Below are positions 53,798 to 62,961 of a stretch of DNA of 64,000 nucleotides, one piece after another (positions within the stretch are counted from its first letter, which is position 1; every line of letters starts with the position of its first letter). Below the pieces are notes generated by a model. The model saw only the letters and a program-made list of their open reading frames with translations. It searched no databases and had not been told where the DNA came from. Source of the stretch: Ruminococcus sp. (lineage in GTDB: Bacteria; Bacillota; Clostridia; Oscillospirales; Ruminococcaceae); assembly GCA_017472145.1 (NCBI GenBank), contig JAFUQX010000058.1, positions 166,357 to 230,356 of the forward strand, given 5' to 3'. The translations under genes and the position numbers were made by a program.

Positions 53798-54894
53798 TCG
53801 TTCTCCCTCCTTTTCATAAGTGCAGAGCGTCCGTCCAGGCGAAGTCCCTGCGGCTGCTCAGGCTGCGTATCCTCCAGCCATTCAGGCTCTATAAAAATCA
53901 GCTGCATACGCATATGCGCCGGCTTGCTTTCATTCAGAATCCGAAGGAGCGCCTTATGCTGTACCTCCGACTGTACTGCATGATTGGGCAGAATAACTGT
54001 GAAGGCAAAGGCCTCACGCTCATATTCACCGCTTTTCCATGCGCGGACTGCATCCTTCGGGTCAGGAGCAAAATAATTTTCCAGCAATACAGGACGTACC
54101 TGCGTATAAAGCTGTACCATATCCGCTATCATTCCGGCTGTGCCGGTTCTTCTGTATAAATCCGCTGCACGGTGCAGCAGCTTACGAAGCTGTTCATCAT
54201 CCCATAAAGCATAGGAGTCCATTCCGATCCAGCTGGAAATCCATTCCAGGAAGGTCCGGTCTGTCCGGTCAATATCATAACGGGCCGGAAGCTCTGTGAT
54301 CTGCTGATTCATCTGCTCATACAAATTCTGGAAAATGCTCAGAAAACGCATGGTAAAATCTGCTCCCTCTGCATCAGCACGATAGACCTCCGGCAGAAAG
54401 GACAGCCAATCTGTATGATCCAGCCATATCTTCAGGGCAGAAACAGAAGGATGATTCAGGCCATCACTCTGTATGCGTACAGAATACCAGAGATAGCGTC
54501 CCCTTACATCCATAAGCATAATGTCCTTCCTGTTCGTGCAGCTCTGATGCGGAAAGGCGGTGAAAAAGGCTTCTTTCTCCTCGGACAGCAGCTCTGCATC
54601 AAATAAAATATCACGTATCGTACAGGAACGCTGGCCGTATACACAATCCAAACGGTCTGATGCATAAAAGGTAACAGTAACGGATGTATTGGGATACCAT
54701 GCGGCTGTCAGCTCTGCACGTCTCCATATCTTCTGACGCTCGGTGCTGTCGATGATATCGGAAAAGTAAAAGCCGGTACCCTTCGCAGGATCGATCAGAA
54801 AAAGACCGCTGTCCGTTCCGGTTATATTGGAAAATACACCCCGTCCGAAATGGGAATACTGATTGAAAAGATAATATCTCGCCCGCTGACGCAT
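53794..54894 (-). CDS. Phage tail protein I-like baseplate protein
   Basis: A 366-residue protein. Its C-terminal half contains FLPEVYRADAEGADFTMRFL and ARYDIDRTDRTFLEWISSWI, then RRTGTAGMIADMVQLYTQVR, the features of the phage tail protein domain family (TIGR02242, P2 gpI). It would link baseplate wedges to host-recognition or membrane parts. An AGGAGGTG site precedes the ATG. Confidence 0.82.
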   Translation of the reverse strand: MRQRARYYLFNQYSHFGRGVFSNITGTDSGLFLIDPAKGTGFYFSDIIDSTERQKIWRRAELTAAWYPNTSVTVTFYASDRLDCVYGQRSCTIRDILFDAELLSEEKEAFFTAFPHQSCTNRKDIMLMDVRGRYLWYSVRIQSDGLNHPSVSALKIWLDHTDWLSFLPEVYRADAEGADFTMRFLSIFQNLYEQMNQQITELPARYDIDRTDRTFLEWISSWIGMDSYALWDDEQLRKLLHRAADLYRRTGTAGMIADMVQLYTQVRPVLLENYFAPDPKDAVRAWKSGEYEREAFAFTVILPNHAVQSEVQHKALLRILNESKPAHMRMQLIFIEPEWLEDTQPEQPQGLRLDGRSALMKRRENE

Positions 54895-54907
54895 GGCCGC
54901 ACCTCCT

Positions 54908-56944
54908 TTACATAGAAGATATAATTTTTATCTCCATATCACTCAGATATGCAAGACCGTTTTCCGGTAGAATCAGATCTCCGCTGCGACTGATTTTTAC
55001 CTTATCATTCCGGCACTGAAGCATCAGTGTCTGAATGCTCCGCACCTCCTTGAGCAGATCGATTTCTGCATAAACTGCACTGTACAGAACAGGCTTTCCA
55101 AAAGAATGATAGGTCGTTTCAAAAAGCGCCTCAAGGGCCTGTCTGATTTTCTGTTCTGCATCTGTACTGTGAGACTGTGCATAAACGGCTGCATAAATAC
55201 AGATCTCCGCATACTGAGGAAATTGCAGCTGAAGCTGTGTTCCGATAAGCCGCCTTTCCTCCAGAAAACGAAGCAGATTAAATGCATAAACAGGATTGGG
55301 TCCGGCCTTTTCCGTGCCTGTGTAGGGTTCTATGGCAATACGCACACTATTGCTGCCATCGGCCCCCGGCTGAATCCGGCAGCTGCGGATCATCAGCCCA
55401 GGTACTGCGTATACCAGACGCTCATAATCCTCCAGCGTAACGGCGCGCGCCGGAAGACTACCCTCCTTCCGGCTGCGAAAATAACAGACCTCAGGCGTCT
55501 CCGCAGCTGCACCGCCCTGGGCCTCTCTGTATGATGCCGACCTCCATATTTGTTCCGGAGCCGGACTGTATGTAATATCGCCGCCCCTGAGATTGCCCTT
55601 TTCTGCATGCGTACGGGACAGAGAAATGATCCAGAGCGGCCCTGCCGGCATACTGCCGTGGAAACCATCTCCGAAACGAAGCAAGCCCTTTTCACCGGAA
55701 AGCTCATATACACGATCCAGATGCCCTGCATCCAGAAGAGAATCCACCTGTCTCCAGAGATTCCATTTCTCATAAAATGGATCATAAATCAGGAGCTGGA
55801 AATCATCGCTGTACAAATCGGTACATTGCAGATCATATTCCTGGAAGGGAAATCCATCTCCCTCAGCTGGATGCAAAAGCGCATATGTCTGCTGTGCGGC
55901 ACTGACTGCAAGAATCTCCTGAACAGGAAAATCTGCTGTGACCGTCACAATTATCGTCGTATCCTCTACAGAGATCTGTACAGCATCCCCCGGTACAAGG
56001 TGATAACCATCCCCATCGGAAATAAGATACTGTGTCTCCCAGCTTGCACTTGCATAAGTAAGAGGAAGCTCTCCCTGCCACTGGCTTGCGGAAATACGGC
56101 GTATATTCTGTACTGCACTGCAAACCGACCTGGGTTCTGTCTGTATTGCCGGCAGTATCTGCATAGAGACCCCTGTAAGCAGAGGCGGGACATCATAATG
56201 TGCGTTTTTCAGAGAAAAGCGAACACCGTATATCGTTTCCGGATTTTCTGTCCGCAGTACAATTCTTCCGGATACAGTAAATGCATCTGTCTCCTCGGTC
56301 TCGATCCTGCACGGCTGCAGACCATGGGCAGTCTGTACCTGTGCTTCCAGCTCTGCAAGGCATCGGTAACCCTCCTGCATGGGATTCCGTTTTACGGGAT
56401 AGCTGCTGTACACGGAAAAATACAATGCGGCCTGCCTGCATCCGGAAAGAGCTTTTGAGAATTGTACAAAAAAGCTGTCCGCCGCCTTTGGACTGCGTCC
56501 GAACGGATAAAACTGCATTTCCTGAAACACCTTATGTTCCAGATGAAGCTGTGTGCCGTCTGCCGAATGCAGCTCCGATATCCAGCTGTCATAAATTTCG
56601 CTGGTTTCCGTTAAAGTAAAGCAGATATCACCTGAATAAAACGGCGTTCCTCTAAGAAGTCTTCCGCTCTGCCGGCTTTGCAGGGCAATGCTTGCGGAGG
56701 CCGGACGACAGCGGCGGCCTGTAAGCCCCAAAAGCTGTAAAAACTTCGGCTGCATAGGAATATCCATGTGGTTCATATAAAACTGCTGGGCTTCCTTCAG
56801 CCAGGAAAGCAGCTCCAGAAATGTAATACCCGGATCATGCTCATTGTAATCTGTCCACTCCGGATAAAGAAGCGGTATGCTGTTCTTTGCATGTCGCAGA
56901 ATTTCCTCATACATTTCATCATCCAGATTCAAAACCGGAAGCAT
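54908..56944 (-). CDS. Baseplate wedge protein, J-like (first)
   Basis: A 678-residue protein with LDDEMYEEILRHAKNSIPLL and YPEWTDYNEHDPGITFLELL, typical of putative baseplate assembly proteins of the J/gp6 group (TIGR02243), and the C-terminal VTLEDYERLVYAVPGLMIRS. It forms part of the baseplate wedge ring with the following J-like protein. The start is moved to 56944, since AAAGGAGATG precedes that ATG. Confidence 0.87.
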   Translation of the reverse strand: MLPVLNLDDEMYEEILRHAKNSIPLLYPEWTDYNEHDPGITFLELLSWLKEAQQFYMNHMDIPMQPKFLQLLGLTGRRCRPASASIALQSRQSGRLLRGTPFYSGDICFTLTETSEIYDSWISELHSADGTQLHLEHKVFQEMQFYPFGRSPKAADSFFVQFSKALSGCRQAALYFSVYSSYPVKRNPMQEGYRCLAELEAQVQTAHGLQPCRIETEETDAFTVSGRIVLRTENPETIYGVRFSLKNAHYDVPPLLTGVSMQILPAIQTEPRSVCSAVQNIRRISASQWQGELPLTYASASWETQYLISDGDGYHLVPGDAVQISVEDTTIIVTVTADFPVQEILAVSAAQQTYALLHPAEGDGFPFQEYDLQCTDLYSDDFQLLIYDPFYEKWNLWRQVDSLLDAGHLDRVYELSGEKGLLRFGDGFHGSMPAGPLWIISLSRTHAEKGNLRGGDITYSPAPEQIWRSASYREAQGGAAAETPEVCYFRSRKEGSLPARAVTLEDYERLVYAVPGLMIRSCRIQPGADGSNSVRIAIEPYTGTEKAGPNPVYAFNLLRFLEERRLIGTQLQLQFPQYAEICIYAAVYAQSHSTDAEQKIRQALEALFETTYHSFGKPVLYSAVYAEIDLLKEVRSIQTLMLQCRNDKVKISRSGDLILPENGLAYLSDMEIKIISSM

Positions 56945-56971
56945 GCTCTGCTCATCTCCTTTCATTTCTGA

Positions 56972-59900
56972 TTACTGTAACCCTGTTTCGATATGAATTT
57001 CATGTGTACCGCTTACCGCTATAAAAAATGTACTGACTGCGGACAGATGATTCAGATCGATTTCATTCTGTTCGTGATCCTGCACAGAAAATCCTCGTAC
57101 CATAATATTTTTCACATGGGAAATGCCGCTTACAGTATATATGACATTTTCAATCTGCCGGATATGGGGCAGTACACCGATCTCCCAGCCGTTTCCATCA
57201 AAATTACCGGTTATGGGATGCAGGAAAGCTGTGATCCTTTGCAGTACCTGCTCCTTGATGCGAAATATCTTTCCGCTGTCTGCTGCCAGAATTTCTGCTG
57301 TTACACACAGCTTCACATAACTGGGATGTGTGATATAGCAGCTTCCAGGGGTTAGTGAGACGGCCCGTCTGCGGTTCATCTCACGAAGCAGCTTTTCCCG
57401 GATCTGATAGAAATGAAGCCCTTCCTTTGTGAAATCCGAACGCATAATCAGAAGGGTTACGCTTCCGGCTTCCTTTTCACCATCTGCATTATAACCAGCT
57501 GCACATTTCACCTTCAGAATACTGCGTTCAATCCGCCGTGCGAGCTGTTCATAATCCTGTACCGTCACGCAGCATCCGCCGTTTCGAAGATCATCTGCGG
57601 TGCGGTCCAGAGCAACAGGAACCTGCTCCATATCATTTCCGCCTGAAAGAGGCAGCGGGTTGATGATTTTTGTCACAAGGCCCAGCGCATACTGACTGCC
57701 TGTGATTCTGCCGGCAGGAAGATTGCCGCTGCGGCCGCCGCCTGTTGTATAGGATATACGGATACAGTCTCCTTTTCCGCTGCACGGTATTCTTCCATAG
57801 ACACCATCACCGAACAGAATCATACCTTCATTTCTGTCAATACGGTAATGACGATCCTCTGCATTGGAGGAATAAAACTGCTCCACCGCATTCCACTTCA
57901 CCCAGACTCTTTGCAGAACACCATAATTGTCATACTCCGGATCTGCAAGGCCAGCCTGACGCAGCTGCTCGATCTCCGCTGTACTATGCAGTGTGATCTC
58001 GTTCACCCATACTTCAGCCGTACAGATATTTTTTCGGGAAAGCGTACAGGTGTAATGAGGCACGGCTGTTTCCATGCTAAAGAATTCCGGCGGTGCTGTC
58101 TGCTGGTTCTGTATCTCTGTACAGTTCATATCCATGCGAAAAACAGCAGGACAAAGCTGCTTTGCGTTCTCTGCACAGTAAGCTGCGTCTGCATCCGTAA
58201 CACGAATCCAGTACAGCTTTTTCTGAAACAATTCTGCTCTGGCAAAGCCGGTGTTTCCGCTTATGGTAACAAAACCTGTATGAGCCAGCTGTCCTGTATC
58301 ATCATAGCAGCGAAGCCGCTCCCATCCATGCGCAGACATATACTCCCAGCGCAGCTCCGGCATTCTGCCGCTCAGCTGCTTTTCTAATGCGATCAGCAGC
58401 CGGAAGGGGCCACCCTCCAGCGGTGCGGAAAATCCCAGATACAACGCCGGCTCCTTCTGAGGCAGATCGGAAAATAAAGCAATGGGCTCCTGTGGGTTCC
58501 ACCTTTTCAGCACCATGTGATCCTCTGTCTGCACAACGTCCGGTATGCAGGGTGTCACACAATGATAATGGAACACAACCCCTGAAATAAGCGGCGCTCG
58601 ATAAATCGTATTCATCTGATAGGTTTGCTCCATATTCAGAATACGGGCCCGGATAAAGCGGCGCTCCTCTGCCTCTGCTATGACAGGCTGTAAATCTGTC
58701 GGACAGATGAACTCCAGCTGATAGGTACGCTTGCCGTCTATGGGACAGAATGCCTTTTTCATTTCCGTGCTGCACGGAAGTGTTTTCCACCCTCTGCCGT
58801 TAAAATATTCCCACGATACCTGTTTGATAAAGGCTATGGCCTCCTCTTCTATACGGATATCGGATTTCTTCATAATCATCTTCCAGTCTGAAACAGGCTT
58901 TTCCACCGCTTTTCTCGGAGGAAGGGGCGCATACTCTATTGTGAACTGCATAATGATCTGCGCACCGGCCTTGCAAAGCACCTCATCTGATGCGATATAG
59001 AAAGCATCGTAAAGTGCAGGCTCTTCGCCAAAGGGATAGAACCAGAAATCTTCAGCAATTCCCTGCTTGGTAAGCTGTACATCGGGAAGGATCGCATCTC
59101 CGGAAACAGAAAACAGAAGCTTTTCTGCATTCGCTTCGGGAAGCATCCGAATATCCAGAAGGGAAAGCCGAATCCAGTAGGCCTCCTCCCCGTGAAGAAC
59201 AGCCTTTGCAAAGAGCGGCTGAGACGAAGGCTTTTGCAGATACAAAGCCTCTCCCTCTGCCATACAGCCTGTAAAGGGGATCCAGCCGCTTTCTGCATAG
59301 TAGGAGATCAGAAGCTGACCATTCAGGCAGGCTTTTTCCAGACGCTCTGCCAGAGTCTGCTGATTTGTATCGGATTTTTCCGGAAGAATAAGCTGTATAT
59401 TTCCTGTTTCACTCATGTTCAGCATACCGCTTCGGCATCCGATCCATATAACATGACGGTTCAGATCAGGCGTTTCACTGCGGAACAGCGTAAAATGAGG
59501 AGACTCCTCCTGACGATCGGAATCATATACATGATGAATGGTATCTGCACGGCCGTCTGTCATGAAAATATGCTGAATGAAAGAATTTGTAACACAAACA
59601 TCATCCTGTGTAGTGAAGCCGGATTTCTGGGTTTCATCCTCTGGCATATCAGCAGTCACCACCGTACCCGCCGGAACAAGCACCTGCTTGTCCGGATCAT
59701 CAGAGGAAAGACCGAACTGCACATAGCCCGAGGCCGGCTCCGAAGGACGCAGCTCTGTGCCAATAAAGCGGCAGAATGCCGTCCTGTTTTTCTCTGCGGT
59801 AAGATTCAGACGGCGGATCGTTCCCATATGCATCTGTGCAAAAATTGCTGCAAGGGCCGTACCTGCATCCGGATGAGAAAAATCTGCGTTCCATTCCGGC

Positions 59901-59977
59901 GTATAGCTCTTCGCCAGTTTCTCTATGGCTTTTAAAATATCCTTTTCCTTTCTGGAATCCAGCATGGGAATCTGCAT
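56972..59977 (-). CDS. Baseplate wedge protein, J-like (second, large)
   Basis: A 1001-residue protein with YTPEWNADFSHPDAGTALAA near the N-terminus and VTVQDYEQLARRIERSILKV near the C-terminus, as in Afp11/Pvc11-type wedge proteins. Length agrees with that group. Two consecutive J-like genes of unequal length is the usual eCIS arrangement. Strong GAGGTG ribosome site. Confidence 0.88.
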   Translation of the reverse strand: MQIPMLDSRKEKDILKAIEKLAKSYTPEWNADFSHPDAGTALAAIFAQMHMGTIRRLNLTAEKNRTAFCRFIGTELRPSEPASGYVQFGLSSDDPDKQVLVPAGTVVTADMPEDETQKSGFTTQDDVCVTNSFIQHIFMTDGRADTIHHVYDSDRQEESPHFTLFRSETPDLNRHVIWIGCRSGMLNMSETGNIQLILPEKSDTNQQTLAERLEKACLNGQLLISYYAESGWIPFTGCMAEGEALYLQKPSSQPLFAKAVLHGEEAYWIRLSLLDIRMLPEANAEKLLFSVSGDAILPDVQLTKQGIAEDFWFYPFGEEPALYDAFYIASDEVLCKAGAQIIMQFTIEYAPLPPRKAVEKPVSDWKMIMKKSDIRIEEEAIAFIKQVSWEYFNGRGWKTLPCSTEMKKAFCPIDGKRTYQLEFICPTDLQPVIAEAEERRFIRARILNMEQTYQMNTIYRAPLISGVVFHYHCVTPCIPDVVQTEDHMVLKRWNPQEPIALFSDLPQKEPALYLGFSAPLEGGPFRLLIALEKQLSGRMPELRWEYMSAHGWERLRCYDDTGQLAHTGFVTISGNTGFARAELFQKKLYWIRVTDADAAYCAENAKQLCPAVFRMDMNCTEIQNQQTAPPEFFSMETAVPHYTCTLSRKNICTAEVWVNEITLHSTAEIEQLRQAGLADPEYDNYGVLQRVWVKWNAVEQFYSSNAEDRHYRIDRNEGMILFGDGVYGRIPCSGKGDCIRISYTTGGGRSGNLPAGRITGSQYALGLVTKIINPLPLSGGNDMEQVPVALDRTADDLRNGGCCVTVQDYEQLARRIERSILKVKCAAGYNADGEKEAGSVTLLIMRSDFTKEGLHFYQIREKLLREMNRRRAVSLTPGSCYITHPSYVKLCVTAEILAADSGKIFRIKEQVLQRITAFLHPITGNFDGNGWEIGVLPHIRQIENVIYTVSGISHVKNIMVRGFSVQDHEQNEIDLNHLSAVSTFFIAVSGTHEIHIETGLQ

Positions 59978-60013
59978 AATCTCACCTCTTTTTCTTCGTC
60001 TCAGAGCTTCTCT

Positions 60014-60421
60014 TTATGTGCCTTCTGAAATATAAAACGGATAGACCAGATTATAGGGTGTATTGGTCGCGCGTACTGTATACTGAATTATAAGCTGAAG
60101 AATACCGCTCTGGATTTTCTCTTTGCTGACCTGAATCTGTACCTCTATGATGCGAGGCTCCCACTTGCGCAGCGCCTCCTTGACGCAATAGCGGATTTCT
60201 GCAATCTGCTCCTCCTGAATGTTGGCAAACAGGTACCGGTGCAGGTCACATCCGAATTCTGGCTGCATGACACGTTCCCCTTTACGGGTGGAAAGGATTA
60301 ATCGGATAGACTGCGCTATATCTTCCTCATAGGATGCTGTGCAGATACGCCCTGTCTGAGGATCTACACCAACGGGAAACCGCCATCCGGTTCCCAGAAA
60401 TGCCTTTTCTCTCCCTGCCAT
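60014..60421 (-). CDS. GPW/gp25-family baseplate protein
   Basis: A 135-residue protein with FLGTGWRFPVGVDPQTGRI, then ILSTRKGERVMQPEFGCDLH, the gp25/Afp9 signature including the conserved EFGCDL. This protein nucleates sheath assembly at the baseplate. Directly upstream of the J-like genes. Confidence 0.93.
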   Translation of the reverse strand: MAGREKAFLGTGWRFPVGVDPQTGRICTASYEEDIAQSIRLILSTRKGERVMQPEFGCDLHRYLFANIQEEQIAEIRYCVKEALRKWEPRIIEVQIQVSKEKIQSGILQLIIQYTVRATNTPYNLVYPFYISEGT

Positions 60422-60435
60422 CTTCTCTCCTTTTC

Positions 60436-61173
60436 TCAGCCGTTCAGCTTCAGAATGCTTCCCTTGATCTGCGTTACTCCGTTTGAATGGATACTGGCCT
60501 GTGCAGTTGCACTGACATCAATGGTCTGCCCGGAAAGCTTCATCTGTGCGCCCTTTCCCTCCAGACTGCTGTCAGCCTGAAGGGAGATTTTTGTGTTTTT
60601 CTCAGTAATACTGCTGCTGTCAGCTGTAAAGACTGCCTTTTCCCCGATTTTCAAAGTAATGGTCTTTGCAGCCTGTACAGTAATGCTGCCGTCCTTTTCA
60701 TTTATGAGGATCTGATTCTTACAGCTACTGTCCTGAATCGTTATCTGCTTTTTTTCATCCTCCATACAGAGGGTCAGACCGCCTGCTGTTTTCACTGTTA
60801 CAGAGGCCTTGCCTTCTTCATCACTGGCAGAAATCACATTGCCGCCCTTGGTACGAAACACCTTTACAAGATTGTCTTTATTTGTAATTTCCTCGGGAAG
60901 GTCCTTCCCCTGCACATAAATACAGCCCAGAACAATGGGAAGCTCACTGGCTGCACCTACAAAAGCAACCAGCACCTCAGACTCAATTTCCGGCAGCGTA
61001 TGCTGTCCGTATTTTGCACCACCGTATGGCATCAGAAATCTGGCCCAGACCTCGCTGCTGCCATCCTCATAAGCCGTGCGCAGCCTGACCTTCAGCTGAT
61101 TGGGGTGCTTATCATCCTTGTTCTGGAGTACCTTTCCATAATACAGCGTACCATATCGTTCCATATGCATCAT
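60436..61173 (-). CDS. gp5/VgrG-type spike protein
   Basis: A 245-residue protein with an OB-fold N-terminus (YYGKVLQNKDDKHPNQLKVR) and WARFLMPYGGAKYGQHTLPE, followed by short beta repeats (VTVKTAGGLTL, ITIQDSS, ISLQADSSLEG) forming a triple beta-helix spike. It carries the PAAR-like tip. It is in the same frame as the upstream hub gene, separated only by TAG and one codon, so a read-through product would be a fused VgrG/Afp8-like hub-spike. An AAAGGGATGG site also permits independent starts. Confidence 0.88.
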   Translation of the reverse strand: MMHMERYGTLYYGKVLQNKDDKHPNQLKVRLRTAYEDGSSEVWARFLMPYGGAKYGQHTLPEIESEVLVAFVGAASELPIVLGCIYVQGKDLPEEITNKDNLVKVFRTKGGNVISASDEEGKASVTVKTAGGLTLCMEDEKKQITIQDSSCKNQILINEKDGSITVQAAKTITLKIGEKAVFTADSSSITEKNTKISLQADSSLEGKGAQMKLSGQTIDVSATAQASIHSNGVTQIKGSILKLNG

Positions 61174-61176
61174 AGA

Positions 61177-62280
61177 CTAAAACCATCCCTTTATCTGAAA
61201 TTTCGTCCGGAACCCATTCTGATTCAGATGATGCTGTACGTTGCTGATCCAGAATTTCTTCTTGTCATATTCCTTTTGGATGCCATATATTTCTATGCAT
61301 CGCCCGGGAACAATTTCAGGAAGTCCGATGCAAAGGCCTTCTCCTGTCTGACAGGATGCGATGCAGTCCTCTGCGAAGTAAGCAGCATAAAGCTTTGCAG
61401 AGGCCGTATCAGCAAGCTGCATACAGGGGAAATATTGCTTCTGTGCCTGAGAAACCGCACTTTTCTGCGAAAAATCCGTTTTCCCTGAGGCCTTTTCCAG
61501 AACGGCTGTCTCATGGTCCTCTCTGGAAAAGCCTGATGCCGAAATTTCTATATTTCCATAGCCCGCAGTCAGACTGAAATCAAACAGACTTCGTCCAAGC
61601 TGCAGAGTGATGCACGGTGTTTTATTTCTGTCCTTTACAGGCTGAAAATATGCCTTTCCATTAAAGATATAAAATTCCTTGCCGGCATAGGGACAGAGTA
61701 TCTCGCGAATATAGGCATAATCACTTCGGCCGTGACAGGAAAGCACCGGATGCTTCTGCTCACCTGATGCATCGACTGTGCCTATAGAAGCAATTTTGCT
61801 GTAATCCGAAAGAATCGTTTTCAGTACATCGGAGCATTTCTTCTCCGTATAATACAGGGAACGATAATTCTGCGACATAAGCGTAACCGCATCAAATGCC
61901 GTTATACAGATTTCCTGCTGTGTTTCACGATACCGATACTGAAGCTCGCCTACATAGCCGCTGAAAATTTCATGAAAAACGGAACCGTAGCCGATCTCTA
62001 CCTTGCAGGAAGAGCCCAGGGCGGCTGCTTCCTGAAAGCTGCTGCCCTCTCTGTTATATACATCCGTGAGAACAATGCGGACCGTACTCGCTTCTTCATG
62101 ATACAAATCTGCTTCAACATCTGCAATCAGCATGGTGCTGCCGCTACGTGAAGATTTTGCGGTCACAGTACTGAACTGCTTCCCGTCAATGGTAACACGG
62201 GCTGCCGGTACACGAAACTGATCATAACGCTCGGCAAGCGCTTTATAGTCTGCCTTTGCACTTCTCATCAGGTCTGACAT
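61177..62280 (-). CDS. gp27/gpD-like baseplate hub protein
   Basis: A 367-residue protein: TIDGKQFSTVTAKSSRSGST, YREGSSFQEAA-type strand region, and SDYAYIREILCPYAGKEFYI match phage late control D/gp27 hub proteins. It trimerises as a platform between tube and spike. AAGGAGG precedes the ATG. It ends at TAG in frame with the spike gene. Confidence 0.85.
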   Translation of the reverse strand: MSDLMRSAKADYKALAERYDQFRVPAARVTIDGKQFSTVTAKSSRSGSTMLIADVEADLYHEEASTVRIVLTDVYNREGSSFQEAAALGSSCKVEIGYGSVFHEIFSGYVGELQYRYRETQQEICITAFDAVTLMSQNYRSLYYTEKKCSDVLKTILSDYSKIASIGTVDASGEQKHPVLSCHGRSDYAYIREILCPYAGKEFYIFNGKAYFQPVKDRNKTPCITLQLGRSLFDFSLTAGYGNIEISASGFSREDHETAVLEKASGKTDFSQKSAVSQAQKQYFPCMQLADTASAKLYAAYFAEDCIASCQTGEGLCIGLPEIVPGRCIEIYGIQKEYDKKKFWISNVQHHLNQNGFRTKFQIKGWF

Positions 62281-62295
62281 CTGCTTTCCTCCTTG

Positions 62296-62943
62296 TTACA
62301 GCGGCGGCAGCACCAGCATCATACCGGGCCGGACATCCAGAGGGTCGGATAAGCCATTGGCTTCCGCAATTACACGCCATGCTCCTGCGTCATTATATTC
62401 CTGATACGCCATCTGATAAAGATGCGTATTCTCATAAACAGGACGATACTTGGAACGGTCCGGGGACTGAGGGGTGTTGTCATTCTGAAGCGCAGAATCA
62501 ATGTCAACGGCCTCCTGAAAAACTGCTTCAAAATTGGCACGGACGGGAATGCCGTTTTCTGCGTACATGGTATATCGGTACTGTAAAGATGTAAGGATAC
62601 CGGAAAAGCGCTCCTCTCCCCACTGCATCCGACATATAGGCTGCCGGTGCAGCTCTGCAAGCTCCTGCCGCAGATTTCTGACGGCCTCCACCTTTTCCCG
62701 TACATCCTCGATTTTCTCTTCGGAAAAGGTCCCGTCCCCTTTGAGGTTTGCTCCCTGATAGGTCAGAATGTAAAAGGAGACATGCATTTCGTTCCTCGAT
62801 TTCTGCTGAATATTCAGGATATGCTGTCCGTTTTCTCCCAGTGCACCATGCTCCTCTACGTGATATCGCTCCATTACAATGGACAACGATGCTGTTTGAT
62901 TTTTTCCTGTTTCATAAACGATTTCCGCCTTCACAGAGGCCAT
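62296..62943 (-). CDS. LysM-containing tube-baseplate adaptor (gp53/Afp7-like)
   Basis: A 215-residue protein whose C-terminal ~50 residues form a LysM motif (VYENTHLYQMAYQEYNDAGA, then WRVIAEANGLSDPLDVRPG). The same arrangement is found in Afp7/gp53-like adaptors, where LysM binds other baseplate parts instead of peptidoglycan. It is placed between the hub gene and an upstream helical protein. Confidence 0.85.
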   Translation of the reverse strand: MASVKAEIVYETGKNQTASLSIVMERYHVEEHGALGENGQHILNIQQKSRNEMHVSFYILTYQGANLKGDGTFSEEKIEDVREKVEAVRNLRQELAELHRQPICRMQWGEERFSGILTSLQYRYTMYAENGIPVRANFEAVFQEAVDIDSALQNDNTPQSPDRSKYRPVYENTHLYQMAYQEYNDAGAWRVIAEANGLSDPLDVRPGMMLVLPPL

Positions 62944-62961
62944 GGCTTACACCCCATTCTA

